A stretch of 64,000 nucleotides of DNA from Streptomyces gelaticus (GCF_014649535.1 NZ_BMTF01000018.1:49089-113088); one strand, 5' to 3'. Shown: positions 25,047-33,551, counted from the stretch's first letter. Numbers and translations: made by a program. The notes: generated by a model not told the origin, from the letters alone.

Positions 25047-26369
25047 GTGGTCACCGAATCCTCCGCCCTCGCCGGGTCCGCCTCCGAGCCCTCCGCCCTC
25101 GCCGGACCCGCCCCCGAAACCACCCCCGTACGACGGCTGCTGCCCGTCATCGCGCCCGCCCTGACCGTCGGGGTCGTCTGCGCGCTCGTCCTGCTCGGCA
25201 TCGACCTGCTCGCGGAGCGGCTCCAGGGCGTGCTCTGGGAGACGCTCCCCGACGCGCTCTCCGTCGGCCGTTACTCCGCGCTGTGGGTGATCGTGATGCT
25301 CACCGCGAGCGGGCTGGTGGCCGGGCTGCTCATCCGGGCGGTGCCCGGTCACGCGGGCCCCGATCCGGCCACCACCGGGCTGGTCGACCCGCCGCTGCCG
25401 CCGGTCGCGGTCCCGGGGCTGCTGCTCGTCACCGTCCTCACGCTGGCGGGCGGGATCAGCCTCGGCCCGGAGAACCCGATCACGGCCGTCAACGTCGCGC
25501 TGGCCTTCTGGCTCGGCCGCCGTTTCCTGCCCGGCACGCCGGCGGAGCTCTGGCTCCCGCTCGCCGCTGCCGGCACCATCGGGGCGCTCTTCGGCACTCC
25601 GGTCGCCGCCGCGCTGATCCTGACCGAGACGCTCGCCTCGCGCGCCGGAGGCGGACCCGGGGCGCTCTGGGACCGCCTCTTCGGCCCGCTCGCGGCGGGC
25701 GCCGCAGGCGCGCTCACCATGACCCTGCTGGCCCGTCCCAGCTTCGACCTGTCACTGCCGGCCTACACCCACCCGCACTGGGGCGACCTGCTCTCCTCCG
25801 CCGTCGTCGCACTGGCGGGCGCGGCGCTCGGGCTGCTGGCGGTGTACGCGTTCCCGTACACGCACCGGTTCTTCGTGGCCCTGAAGCACCCGGTCCTGGC
25901 ACTGACCGCGGGCGGGTTGCTGCTCGGCCTGCTGGGCGCGCTGGGCGGCCACCTCACCCTGTTCAAGGGGCTCGACGAGGTGAAGGAGCTCGCCGCCGAC
26001 CCTAGCGGCTGGTCGGCCGGGCAGTTCGCGGTCATGGCCGTGGTGAAGACGGCCGCACTGCTGATCGCGGCGAGCTGCGGCTTCCGGGGCGGGCGGATCT
26101 TCCCCGCCGTCTTCGTGGGGGTCGCGCTGGGGCTCTGCGCCCACGCCCTGGTCCCCTCGGTCCCCATGGCACTCGCGGTGTCCTGCGGGGTGCTGGGCAT
26201 CCTGCTGGCCATCACCCGGCAGGGCTGGCTGAGCCTGTTCACCGCGGCGGTGCTGGTCGGCGACGTGGCCGTGCTCCCGGTGCTGTGCGTGGCCTCGCTG
26301 CCCGCCTGGCTGCTGGTGACGGGGCGGCCGCAGATGCAACTGCACGAGGACGGTACGCCGCTGAGGTGA
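25047..26369 (+). CDS. ClC-type chloride channel/antiporter-like protein
   Basis: The product has 440 residues and about ten hydrophobic helices. Fold hallmarks are LAGGISLGPENPITA, which matches the ClC selectivity-loop G(K/R)EGP region in modified form, the repeat GTIGALFGTPVAAALILTE, and CGFRGGRIFPAVFVG late in the protein. It resembles the proteins that Streptomyces annotations call ion channel protein. It probably moves chloride or protons. The start is GTG at 25047; the ribosome site is weak. The glutamate decarboxylase gene follows in the same direction after 145 bases. The GPENP form differs from the canonical ClC motif, so ion selectivity is open. Confidence 0.8.
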   Translation: MVTESSALAGSASEPSALAGPAPETTPVRRLLPVIAPALTVGVVCALVLLGIDLLAERLQGVLWETLPDALSVGRYSALWVIVMLTASGLVAGLLIRAVPGHAGPDPATTGLVDPPLPPVAVPGLLLVTVLTLAGGISLGPENPITAVNVALAFWLGRRFLPGTPAELWLPLAAAGTIGALFGTPVAAALILTETLASRAGGGPGALWDRLFGPLAAGAAGALTMTLLARPSFDLSLPAYTHPHWGDLLSSAVVALAGAALGLLAVYAFPYTHRFFVALKHPVLALTAGGLLLGLLGALGGHLTLFKGLDEVKELAADPSGWSAGQFAVMAVVKTAALLIAASCGFRGGRIFPAVFVGVALGLCAHALVPSVPMALAVSCGVLGILLAITRQGWLSLFTAAVLVGDVAVLPVLCVASLPAWLLVTGRPQMQLHEDGTPLR

Positions 26370-26514
26370 GCCGGGCCCCACGCCCGACGCGCCGGATGGC
26401 CGGCCCTTCCGTATCGTCGCATCCGTATGGATTTGCCCCGTCAGGTCCGTCGGAGGTTTCGAGCAGACCCTGCCGCCGCCCGGACCGCCGAGAGCCGAGA
26501 AGGGCTGTCCGCCG

Positions 26515-27939
26515 ATGCCTCTGCACAAGGGTTCGCCCCAGACCACGGAACCGTCCGACGCCCGCCGCCGGCTCGCCCTCAACCCGTTCTACGGGGAGGC
26601 CGACCCGGTCGCCGGCATGGAGTCGGCGCCGCCCCGGCACCGGCTGCCCGACGGGCCGATGGCGCCGTCGACCGCGTACGGCCTGGTCCACGACGAGCTG
26701 ATGCTCGACGGCAACTCACGGCTCAACCTCGCCACCTTCGTCACCACCTGGATGGAGCCCCAGGCCGGGGTGCTGATGGGCGAGTGCCGCGACAAGAACA
26801 TGATCGACAAGGACGAGTACCCGCGCACGGCCGAGCTGGAGCGGCGCTGCGTGGCGATGCTCGCCGATCTCTGGAACGCCCCCGATCCCTCGACGGTCGT
26901 GGGCTGTTCGACGACCGGCTCCAGCGAGGCCTGCATGCTCGCGGGACTGGCGCTGAAGCGCCGCTGGGCGGCCCGGAACGCCGACCGCTATCCGGCGACC
27001 GCCCGGCCGAACCTGGTCATGGGCATCAATGTGCAGGTCTGCTGGGAGAAGTTCTGCACCTTCTGGGAGGTCGAGCCGCGGACGGTCCCGATGGAGGGCG
27101 ACCGTTTCCACCTCGACCCGCAGGCCGCGGCCGACCTCTGCGACGAGAACACCATCGGCGTCGTCGGCATCCTCGGCTCCACCTTCGACGGCTCCTACGA
27201 GCCGGTCGCGGAGCTGTGCACGGCGCTGGACGCCCTTCAGGAGCGCACCGGTCTCGACGTCCCCGTCCACGTGGACGGGGCCTCCGGGGCGATGGTGGCG
27301 CCGTTCCTGGACGAGGACCTGGTGTGGGACTTCCGGCTGCCGAGGGTCTCCTCCATCAACACCTCCGGGCACAAGTACGGCCTGGTCTACCCGGGCGTCG
27401 GCTGGGTGCTGTGGCGTTCCCCCGCCGAGCTGCCCGAGGAGCTGGTGTTCCGGGTCAACTACCTGGGCGGCGACATGCCGACCTTCGCGCTGAACTTCTC
27501 CCGGCCGGGCGCTCAGGTGGTCGCGCAGTACTACACCTTCCTGCGGCTGGGCCGGGAGGGCTACCGGGCCGTTCAGCAGGCCTCCCGGGACGTGGCCGTC
27601 GGGCTCGCGGAGCGGATCGAGGCGATCGGCGACTTCCGGCTCCTCACCCGGGGCGACCAGCTGCCCGTCTTCGCACTGACGACCGCGCCGGAAGTGACGG
27701 CGTACGACGTCTTCGACGTGTCGCGGCGGCTGCGCGAACAGGGCTGGCTCGTGCCCGCCTACACCTTCCCGGCCGACCGGCAGGACCTGGCGGTGCTCCG
27801 GGTGGTGTGCCGCAACGGCTTCTCGTCGGACCTCGCCGCGCTGCTGCTGGAGGACATCGGGCTGATCCTGCCCGACCTGCGCCGCCAGCCGTACCCGATG
27901 AGCCACGACCGGCAGGCGGCGACGGCCTTCCACCACTGA
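26515..27939 (+). CDS. gadB: Glutamate decarboxylase
   Basis: The 474-residue PLP enzyme converts glutamate to 4-aminobutyrate, using up a proton. The N-terminal MPLHKG is followed by the family's LNPFYGEA. The PLP pocket shows VGCSTTGSSEACMLAGLA, HVDGASGAMVAPF with the ring-stacking Asp region, and the lysine loop SINTSGHKYGLVYPG (Schiff-base Lys). Length is normal. In E. coli such enzymes underlie acid resistance with a GABA antiporter. Here a ClC-type channel precedes it; no antiporter is visible nearby. The PadR gene converges on it 17 bases away. Confidence 0.95.
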   Translation: MPLHKGSPQTTEPSDARRRLALNPFYGEADPVAGMESAPPRHRLPDGPMAPSTAYGLVHDELMLDGNSRLNLATFVTTWMEPQAGVLMGECRDKNMIDKDEYPRTAELERRCVAMLADLWNAPDPSTVVGCSTTGSSEACMLAGLALKRRWAARNADRYPATARPNLVMGINVQVCWEKFCTFWEVEPRTVPMEGDRFHLDPQAAADLCDENTIGVVGILGSTFDGSYEPVAELCTALDALQERTGLDVPVHVDGASGAMVAPFLDEDLVWDFRLPRVSSINTSGHKYGLVYPGVGWVLWRSPAELPEELVFRVNYLGGDMPTFALNFSRPGAQVVAQYYTFLRLGREGYRAVQQASRDVAVGLAERIEAIGDFRLLTRGDQLPVFALTTAPEVTAYDVFDVSRRLREQGWLVPAYTFPADRQDLAVLRVVCRNGFSSDLAALLLEDIGLILPDLRRQPYPMSHDRQAATAFHH

Positions 27940-27956
27940 GCGCGACCGGCGCCCGG

Positions 27957-28598
27957 TCAGTCGTCGTCGCCGGGGTCCGGGATCCCCGTCGCGTACGGGT
28001 TGCGCTGCCCCTCGGCGAGCACCCCGACGAAGGGCTCGCCCTCCCCCGCGAAGGTGTACGCCCCGCCCTCGATACGGGCGATCAGCCCGCGTGTCCACTC
28101 GGCCCCGGCGTCCGCCGAGTGGACCCACAGGTTCATGATCTCGCCGATGTGGCCGACCGACTCGGGCCCCGCCTCCGGCACGTAGTGCTCGGTGACCGTG
28201 GCCCGCCAGGCCGCGAGGCCGGCGACGCGTTCCTTGAGCAGCGCGACCGCCTCGGACCGCTCCAGGTCGACGATGCCGCCGAGGGCCGCCGAGAGCACGT
28301 CCGGCTTCTGGTCGTACGAGGTCAGCGCCGCGCGCAGCAGCGTGAAGTACTCCTCGTCGCCCCGTTCGGTGATCTCGTACTCGGTACGGGGCGGGCCGCC
28401 CGCCGTGCTCGGGGCGGTCTCGTGGGCGAGCAGCAGTCCCTGCTTCGCCATCTGCTTCAGCGCGTGGTAGACGGACCCGGGCTTGGCGTTGGACCACTCG
28501 TGCGCGCCCCAGTACTCCAGGTCGTTGCGGACCTGATAGCCGTGCGCCCGGCCGTGCTGGCGCACGGCGCAGAGGACCAGCAGCCGGATCGCGGACAT
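27957..28598 (-). CDS. PadR family transcriptional regulator
   Basis: The product has 213 residues. The N-terminal winged helix (LLVLCAVRQHGRAHGYQVRNDL, then SVYHALKQMAKQGLL) is typical of PadR, and the C-terminal part is the helical dimerisation domain of the longer PadR class. It should repress or activate a nearby or distant gene, often a transporter or detoxification gene, in response to a ligand. The DinB-like gene is upstream on the same strand, with a gap of 18 bases, so the two may form one transcript. ATG at 28598. The target is unknown. Confidence 0.88.
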   Translation of the reverse strand: MSAIRLLVLCAVRQHGRAHGYQVRNDLEYWGAHEWSNAKPGSVYHALKQMAKQGLLLAHETAPSTAGGPPRTEYEITERGDEEYFTLLRAALTSYDQKPDVLSAALGGIVDLERSEAVALLKERVAGLAAWRATVTEHYVPEAGPESVGHIGEIMNLWVHSADAGAEWTRGLIARIEGGAYTFAGEGEPFVGVLAEGQRNPYATGIPDPGDDD

Positions 28599-28616
28599 CT
28601 CACGCGCCCTTTCTAC

Positions 28617-29168
28617 TCAACTCCGATGAGAGTAGCCCCCTGCCTCGGCGACCAGCTCGAACGCGGTCCGGCCGTCCAGGGACTCCCGGATGATGTCGGC
28701 GTGCCCGGCGTGCCGGGCGTGCTCCTCGACGAGGTGGGCCAGCAGCCACCTCATCGAGACCCGCCCGTCCTTCGGGAACCAGGGCGCCTCGGGCAGCGGG
28801 AAGGTGTCGTCCAGGCTGGGCACCGCGCGGATGAACGCCTCCACCTCGGCCACGACTCCGTCCCAGAACTCCAGCACCCCCTTCACCGTCTCATCACCGA
28901 CGAGCCGGAAGCTCTCCGCCCAGTTGCTTTCGTCCCGGGCCTTCTCGTTCGGCTGCTGCTGGGCCATCCGCAGCCAGTTCAGCTCGGTCTCGGCGACATG
29001 CTTGGCCAGTCCGGCGAGGGAGAGCTCACTGGCGCTGGGGCGGCTTGCCGCCTGCTCGTCGGTCAGCCCGATCAGGGAGCGCCGGATCGCACCGCGCTGG
29101 GCCTCGATGAAGGAGAGGAACATGCCGCGCTCGTCGCCGGGAGCTTCCGAGGGAACGTGAGTGACCAT
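28617..29168 (-). CDS. DinB-like (DUF664) family protein
   Basis: The 183-residue protein has a four-helix pattern typical of DinB-like/DUF664 proteins: LTDEQAASRPSASELSLAGLAKHVAETELNWL and the late MRWLLAHLVEEHARHAGHADIIRE. Both have His residues where metal-binding ligands of this fold sit. Actinobacterial members are often linked to mycothiol-dependent reactions, which the sequence does not prove. It runs with the PadR gene 18 bases downstream. The start ATG at 29168 is at the head of the best frame. Function is not known. Confidence 0.85.
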   Translation of the reverse strand: MVTHVPSEAPGDERGMFLSFIEAQRGAIRRSLIGLTDEQAASRPSASELSLAGLAKHVAETELNWLRMAQQQPNEKARDESNWAESFRLVGDETVKGVLEFWDGVVAEVEAFIRAVPSLDDTFPLPEAPWFPKDGRVSMRWLLAHLVEEHARHAGHADIIRESLDGRTAFELVAEAGGYSHRS

Positions 29169-29256
29169 GGTGTCCGCCTTGATGATCCGTGCCGGTTCTT
29201 CCTGACACCGGCCAAGCTACGGACCCTTGCGGTCAGATCCGGTCCTCAACTCAGGA

Positions 29257-30714
29257 TCAGAAAGGGAACTCGCTCCGGCCGTGCTGGATGGAGATCCACT
29301 TCCTGGTGGTGAAGGCGTCGACGGTCGCCTCGCCGTTCAGCCGGCCGGTCCCCGAGGACTTCTCGCCGCCGAAGGCCACCAGCGGATCGTCCTGGACGGT
29401 GGAGTCATTGACGTGGAACATCCCGCTGACCACACGCCGCGCGAAGCGCACCCCGCGTTCGACGCTGCGGGTGTGCACGGCGCCGCTCAGCCCGTACGGG
29501 GTGTCATTGGCGATGCGTACGGCCTCGTCCTCGCCGTCGAAGGCCACCAGCAGCGCCACCGGGCCGAATATCTCCTGGGACAGCAGCGGGGAGTCCTCGG
29601 GGAGCCCGGTGAGCACGGTCGGCTCCACGAGGTTGCCGCGGGTGCGGCCGCGGACGAGCGCGGTGGCCCCCTCGGCGACCGCCCGGTCGACCAGGGCGGT
29701 GAGCGCGTCGGCGTGGAAGGTGTTGATGACCGGGCCGATCCGGGTTTCCGGGTCCCGCGGGTCACCGGTCCTGAGTGCGGCCACCCTGGCGGTGAACTTC
29801 TCGGTGAACTCCCGCTCGACACGGCGGTCCACCAGGATGCGGTTGGCGGCCATGCAGACCTGCCCCTGGTACACGAAGCGGCTGAAGACGGCCGCGTCGA
29901 CCGCGTAGTCGATGTCCGCGTCCGCCAGCACCACCAGAGCGCTGTTGCCGCTGAGTTCGAGGACCGTCCGCTTGAAGTGCCCGGCCGCGACCGCGCCGAC
30001 ATGGCGGCCGACCCGGTCCGAGCCCGCGAACGAGATCACCTTGGGCACGGGGTGCTCGATGAACGCGTCGCCGATCTCGGCGACATCGGTGATCACGGTG
30101 TTGAGCAGCCCGGCGGGCAGCCCGGCGTCCGCGAAGATCTTCGCGATCAGCGTGCCGCCGACGACGGGTGCGTTCTGGTTGGGCTTGACGACGACCGCGT
30201 TGCCGAGAGCGAGGGCGGGTGCGACGGACTTCATCGCCACCAGGAAGGGGAAGTTGAAGGGGCTGATCACCCCGATGACACCGACCGGCAGCCGGTAGAG
30301 GCGGTTCTCCTTGGCGTCCGCCGTCGAGGGCATGATGCTGCCCGGCGGACACAGCGCCCGGTGGATGGCGTCGCGCAGGAACTCCTCGGCGACACGGACC
30401 TCGTACTCCGCCTTGATCCGGGTGCCGCCCAGTTCGTCGATGATCGCGTCGACTATGTCGTCGCGCAGTTCCCCGGTGATCCGCAGCGCGCGTTCCAGGA
30501 CTTCGCGGCGCTCGTACGCTCCGGTGGCGGCCCAGGACCGCTGGGCGCGTTCGGCGGCACGGTAGGCCAGATCGACCTCCTGCGCCGTCGCGATGGTGAT
30601 CGCGGCGAGCTTCTCCCCGTTGTAGGGGTTGAAATCGATGATGTCCCACGAGCCGGTTCCGGTCCGCCACTCACCGTCGATGTATTGGTCGGCCAGCTCG
30701 TAGAAGAAGGACAT
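29257..30714 (-). CDS. NAD(P)-dependent aldehyde dehydrogenase
   Basis: The product has 485 residues. Catalytic elements are SPFNFPFLVAMKSVAPALA, VVVKPNQN with the cofactor Lys, the FAGSDRVG turn, the general-base Glu in LELSGNSALVVL, and the nucleophile Cys in YQGQVCMAANR. The C-terminal EIFGPVA and GGEKSSGTGRLNGE segments are normal. The nearest groups I recall are vanillin/benzaldehyde-type dehydrogenases, but that is not certain. ATG at 30714 has AAGGGA just upstream. The upstream XRE gene is 53 bases away on the same strand. The substrate aldehyde cannot be told. Confidence 0.93.
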   Translation of the reverse strand: MSFFYELADQYIDGEWRTGTGSWDIIDFNPYNGEKLAAITIATAQEVDLAYRAAERAQRSWAATGAYERREVLERALRITGELRDDIVDAIIDELGGTRIKAEYEVRVAEEFLRDAIHRALCPPGSIMPSTADAKENRLYRLPVGVIGVISPFNFPFLVAMKSVAPALALGNAVVVKPNQNAPVVGGTLIAKIFADAGLPAGLLNTVITDVAEIGDAFIEHPVPKVISFAGSDRVGRHVGAVAAGHFKRTVLELSGNSALVVLADADIDYAVDAAVFSRFVYQGQVCMAANRILVDRRVEREFTEKFTARVAALRTGDPRDPETRIGPVINTFHADALTALVDRAVAEGATALVRGRTRGNLVEPTVLTGLPEDSPLLSQEIFGPVALLVAFDGEDEAVRIANDTPYGLSGAVHTRSVERGVRFARRVVSGMFHVNDSTVQDDPLVAFGGEKSSGTGRLNGEATVDAFTTRKWISIQHGRSEFPF

Positions 30715-30767
30715 GCGATCCCTTAATTCAGGTGCAGACTCCGTCGAACCGTCATCGTACTGACGAA

Positions 30768-31649
30768 TCAGATGAGTTGGAGCAGACCACGGAGCAGATC
30801 GCGGCTCTCCTCGGGCCCGGGACTGTCCTCGTGCAGTCGCGTCATGGCCTTTTCGTACTGGGCGACATCCTCGGCCTTGTCCAGATAGAGCGAACTTGTC
30901 AGCTGCTCCAAATAGACAATGTCCGACAGATCGGATTCGGGGAATCGCAGCATCGTAAAGGAACCGCCCTCGCCGGCATGCCCGCCAAAACTGAAGGGCA
31001 TGACCTGGAGAGTGATGTTGGGCTGTTCCGACATTTCGATCAGATGCCGCAATTGCGCGCGCATCACATCGCGGTCGCCGTACGGCCGGCGCAGCGCCGC
31101 CTCGTCCAGTACGGCATGGAAATGGGGTGCGCTTTCGGCGACGAGGGCCTTCTGGCGCTCCAGTCGCAGTGCCACGCGGCGGTCGATCTCGACGGCGGGC
31201 GCCGCACCCATGCCGCGGGTGACGACCGCGTGCGCGTAGGCCTCGGTCTGCAACAGCCCGTGGACGAACTGGACTTCGTACACCCGGATGAGCGACGCCG
31301 CACCCTCCAGGCCGATGTATGTCTGGAACCAGCCGGGCAGCACGTCCCCGTAACTGTGCCACCAGCCCGCCACATTGGCCTCACGGGCCAGGCCGAGCAG
31401 AGCGTCCCGCTCCGCGTCGTCCGTGACTCCGTAGAGCGTGAGCAGGTCCTCGACGTCCCTGGCCTTGAAGCTCACCCGTCCCAACTCCATGCGGCTGATC
31501 TTCGATTCGGAGGCCCTGATGGAGTAGCCGGCCGCCTCACGGGTGATGCCGCGCGAGTCGCGCAGCCGCCTGAGCTGCGAGCCCAGCAGGATGCGCCGCA
31601 CCACCGATCCACTCGACTCGCCTGCCGCCACTGGTCCGGCCCTCCCCAT
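30768..31649 (-). CDS. XRE-type regulator with DUF5753 domain (WhiJ-like)
   Basis: The product has 293 residues when read from ATG at 31649, which has GGGAAG just upstream; the frame is open to an ATG at 31703 that lacks a ribosome site. The N-terminal helix-turn-helix has LGSQLRRLRDSRGITREAAGYSIRASESKISRMELGR. From about residue 100 comes a DUF5753 domain (PGWFQTYIGLEGAASLIRVYEVQFVHGLLQTEAYA). Such proteins, of which WhiJ is the known example, come with a DUF397 small protein and a GHKL ATPase, both found next to it here, and affect Streptomyces development. It probably binds the repeated element upstream of both partners. Confidence 0.88.
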   Translation of the reverse strand: MGRAGPVAAGESSGSVVRRILLGSQLRRLRDSRGITREAAGYSIRASESKISRMELGRVSFKARDVEDLLTLYGVTDDAERDALLGLAREANVAGWWHSYGDVLPGWFQTYIGLEGAASLIRVYEVQFVHGLLQTEAYAHAVVTRGMGAAPAVEIDRRVALRLERQKALVAESAPHFHAVLDEAALRRPYGDRDVMRAQLRHLIEMSEQPNITLQVMPFSFGGHAGEGGSFTMLRFPESDLSDIVYLEQLTSSLYLDKAEDVAQYEKAMTRLHEDSPGPEESRDLLRGLLQLI

Positions 31650-31820
31650 CGCTTCCCGGGCACCGGGGCTCCCCCCTGAACCCCAAGTGCCGGATTCTGC
31701 CATCAAAACGCTTCAGCCCGTACTCATTCGATTACGGAAATGAGAAGCCTTCCAGAAAGCTGCGAAAATACCTATGGGAAGAAATGACCAAGAACCGGCA
31801 CGGTTTCGGACAGGTCAGGC

Positions 31821-31853
31821 GCGTGCACGTGCATCTGCCCTTGCATCTGCCCA
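31821..31853 (+). promoter_or_regulatory. 33-bp repeated element, copy 1 (upstream of the GHKL ATPase gene)
   Basis: The element runs GCGTGCACGTGCATC, then 6 bases, then TGCATCTGCCCA. Within it TGCATCTGCCC occurs twice as a direct repeat with a 12-base period (31830-31840 and 31842-31852), and a GTGCAC palindrome is present. The same 33-base pattern, differing at about 3 positions, is at 32884-32852 on the minus strand before the DUF397 gene. It sits in a 308-base gene-free stretch (31650-31957) between the XRE and ATPase genes, so it could also act on the divergent XRE gene. Confidence 0.65.
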
Positions 31854-31957
31854 ACGCATTGGGAACCATGGGGCTCGCGCACCTGCGTGCTCGTTCGTGT
31901 TGTGCCGCTGTACCCCCCGCAGTACCGATACAGCCGCGAATCCCGGGAGTGCCTCGC

Positions 31958-32476
31958 ATGGGGACGAATGGATCGACGATGCTCGAGCCGTTACGGCAGG
32001 GGCTTCCCCCCATCGATCCCTCAGCCGTCTCCGGATCGGCGACCTGCACCCTGCCCGCCCGCTACGAAGCGGTGGGCGGAGCAAGGCGGTTCACCCGGAC
32101 GACGCTGAACGGATGGGGCCTGTCCGAGCGCTTCGACGACGTCGCACTGGTGGTCTCCGAACTCGTCACCAACGCGCTGCGCCATGCCCTGCCCTCGGAC
32201 AGCACCGCGCCGGGTCCTCAGGAACCGCCCGTACGGCTGCACTTGATGCGCTGGAGCTCGCGCCTGGTATGCGCCGTGCGCGACCCCAGCCAGGAGAGCC
32301 CGATCGCCTCCGAGGCGCCGGACTGCGCCGAATCCGGCCGCGGCCTCTTCCTCGTGGAATCCTTCAGCGACTCCTGGGGATGGCACCCCGTCCCGGGGCC
32401 GGAGAACCCGAACGCCCCGTCGGCATCGCGCGGCAAGGTGGTCTGGGCGCTGTTCCGGCTCTCCGACGGCGTGTGA
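31958..32476 (+). CDS. GHKL-type ATP-binding protein (anti-sigma-factor-like)
   Basis: The product has 172 residues from ATG at 31958 (GGGAG 7 bases upstream). It has a single HATPase_c domain: N-box SELVTNALRHA, G1-like AVRDPS and G2-like ESGRGLFLVESFSDSWG. These domains in Streptomyces resemble anti-sigma kinases such as SpoIIAB/RsbW, which bind sigma factors or phosphorylate antagonists. It lies between an XRE/DUF5753 regulator and a DUF397 protein, the standard Streptomyces arrangement. An upstream ATG at 31784 would put the repeated element inside the coding region, so I reject it. Partner unknown. Confidence 0.86.
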   Translation: MGTNGSTMLEPLRQGLPPIDPSAVSGSATCTLPARYEAVGGARRFTRTTLNGWGLSERFDDVALVVSELVTNALRHALPSDSTAPGPQEPPVRLHLMRWSSRLVCAVRDPSQESPIASEAPDCAESGRGLFLVESFSDSWGWHPVPGPENPNAPSASRGKVVWALFRLSDGV

Positions 32477-32481
32477 CCCGC

Positions 32482-32502
32482 CCGGCCGCGAGCAGCGGCC
32501 GG
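32482..32502. terminator. Convergent terminator hairpin
   Basis: A perfect 8-bp stem (32482-32489 with 32495-32502) with a 5-base loop lies between the ATPase and DUF397 stop codons. Confidence 0.55.
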
Positions 32503-32536
32503 CGGTCACGGCCGGACGCAGGTCCGTGGGACGTGC

Positions 32537-32779
32537 TCAGCCGCCCGCTATGAGGTGGTCGAACTCCCCGTCCTTCACGCCGAGCAGCAGCGCCTCTATC
32601 TCGGCCGGCGTATAGACCAGCGCCGGCCCGTCGGGGTGGCGCGAATTCCGCATCGCCACATCGCCGTCGGGCAGTTTCGCGAACTCCACACAGGAACCCT
32701 GGGAGTTGCTGTGTCTGCTCTTCTGCCAGACGACTCCGCGAAGCTCTGTGGCCGCCATGCCGTTGTACACGTGGTGCAC
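32537..32779 (-). CDS. DUF397 family small protein
   Basis: The product has 80 residues from GTG at 32779 (GGGGAG 6 bases upstream). The signature VVWQKSRHSNSQGSCVEFAKL, described here in part, then PDGDVAMRNSRHPDGPALVYT, marks DUF397. These proteins pair with XRE/DUF5753 regulators (WhiJ-like) and GHKL ATPases. Overexpression of some is toxic or changes development, so they may be effectors or toxins controlled by the XRE partner. Here the XRE gene is nearby and the ATPase gene converges on it. The upstream promoter holds the second copy of the repeated element. Biochemical activity unknown. Confidence 0.85.
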   Translation of the reverse strand: MHHVYNGMAATELRGVVWQKSRHSNSQGSCVEFAKLPDGDVAMRNSRHPDGPALVYTPAEIEALLLGVKDGEFDHLIAGG

Positions 32780-32823
32780 AGGACGCTCCCCGATTTGCAA
32801 GGTGCAAGTGTCAACTGTCTCGG

Positions 32824-32829
32824 ATCATA
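32824..32829 (-). promoter_or_regulatory. -10 box of the DUF397 promoter
   Basis: On the minus strand the hexamer TATGAT is 45 bases before the GTG of the DUF397 gene. No good -35 hexamer is seen 17-18 bases upstream; the -35 zone would fall at the near edge of the repeated element at 32852-32884. This fits a promoter governed by a factor bound there. Confidence 0.45.
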
Positions 32830-32851
32830 GCTGTGTTCAAAATTCCCTGCA

Positions 32852-32884
32852 TGGGCAGATGCATGTGCGGATGCACGTGCACGC
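32852..32884 (-). promoter_or_regulatory. 33-bp repeated element, copy 2 (upstream of DUF397)
   Basis: On the minus strand the sequence is GCGTGCACGTGCATC, 6 bases, TGCATCTGCCCA, the same as copy 1 except for 3 bases in the spacer. It lies 72-105 bases before the DUF397 start and 22 bases before a TATGAT -10 box, so it overlaps or abuts the -35 zone. Orientation relative to transcription is the same as at copy 1. Confidence 0.65.
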
Positions 32885-33044
32885 GGGGTGTTCTCGCGAT
32901 TACAGCTTTACTCCGTACGAACATCCACAGAGACAGACGTATCTGATGCCGTTTCGGCTCCGTCTACCCCCGTTCGAGCTCTCCATCCCGCCGTATCGCG
33001 CTGATAACTTGGCCCGGTCTTTCATCGACAAGGGGGAATTACCG

Positions 33045-33530
33045 ATGCGCAGAGGCGTACGTACCGGGGCCGTGATCGCCACCGGAATCCTCACCGCGGT
33101 GGCACTGACCGGCTGCAGCAGTGACAGCGAGAAGAGCGACGACCGGGGCAGCGGCTCCGGCGCCGGGCGGACCACCCCGGCTCCCGGTGGCGACGACGGC
33201 GGCTCCGGGACCGATGCCGCGACGCTGGAAGGCGGTTGGGCCGGCCGGACCGACGGCAAGGCGGTCGTCCTGTCGGTGTCTGCGGGGAAGGCCGTGCTCG
33301 TCACCGAGCAGCACGCCTGCACGGGCACCGTGCAGGGCTCGGGCAAGGTGACGCTCACGCTGAAGTGCGTCGACGGCGGCGACGACCGGAGCACGGGGGC
33401 CGTCGAGTCCAACGACGGCAAGACCGTCGTGGTGTCCTGGGACAGCGGGGTCACGGACACCCTGGCCAAGACCGACCCGGGTGCACTGCCGTCCGGCCTG
33501 CCGGACCTGGAGGGCCTGCCGACTCCCTGA
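33045..33530 (+). CDS. Small secreted lipoprotein of unknown function
   Basis: The product has 161 residues. The N-terminal signal MRRGVRTGAVIATGILTAVA is followed by the lipobox LTGC, then a Ser/Gly/Asp-rich linker. A globular part from about residue 63 has two cysteines (EQHACTGTVQG, TLKCVDGG) that could form a disulfide. The last part is acidic. ATG at 33045 has AGGGGGA upstream. It is probably attached to the outer face of the membrane. No known domain is recognised. It is divergent from the DUF397 gene and convergent with the FUSC gene. Function unknown. Confidence 0.8.
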   Translation: MRRGVRTGAVIATGILTAVALTGCSSDSEKSDDRGSGSGAGRTTPAPGGDDGGSGTDAATLEGGWAGRTDGKAVVLSVSAGKAVLVTEQHACTGTVQGSGKVTLTLKCVDGGDDRSTGAVESNDGKTVVVSWDSGVTDTLAKTDPGALPSGLPDLEGLPTP

Positions 33531-33551
33531 CGGCCGCCGCACGGGCGACCG

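Noticed and set aside
31784..31957. Longer start for the GHKL ATPase gene (ATG at 31784)
   Set aside because: It would put the repeated operator-like element inside the coding region and adds a low-complexity peptide; the ATG at 31958 has a better ribosome site.
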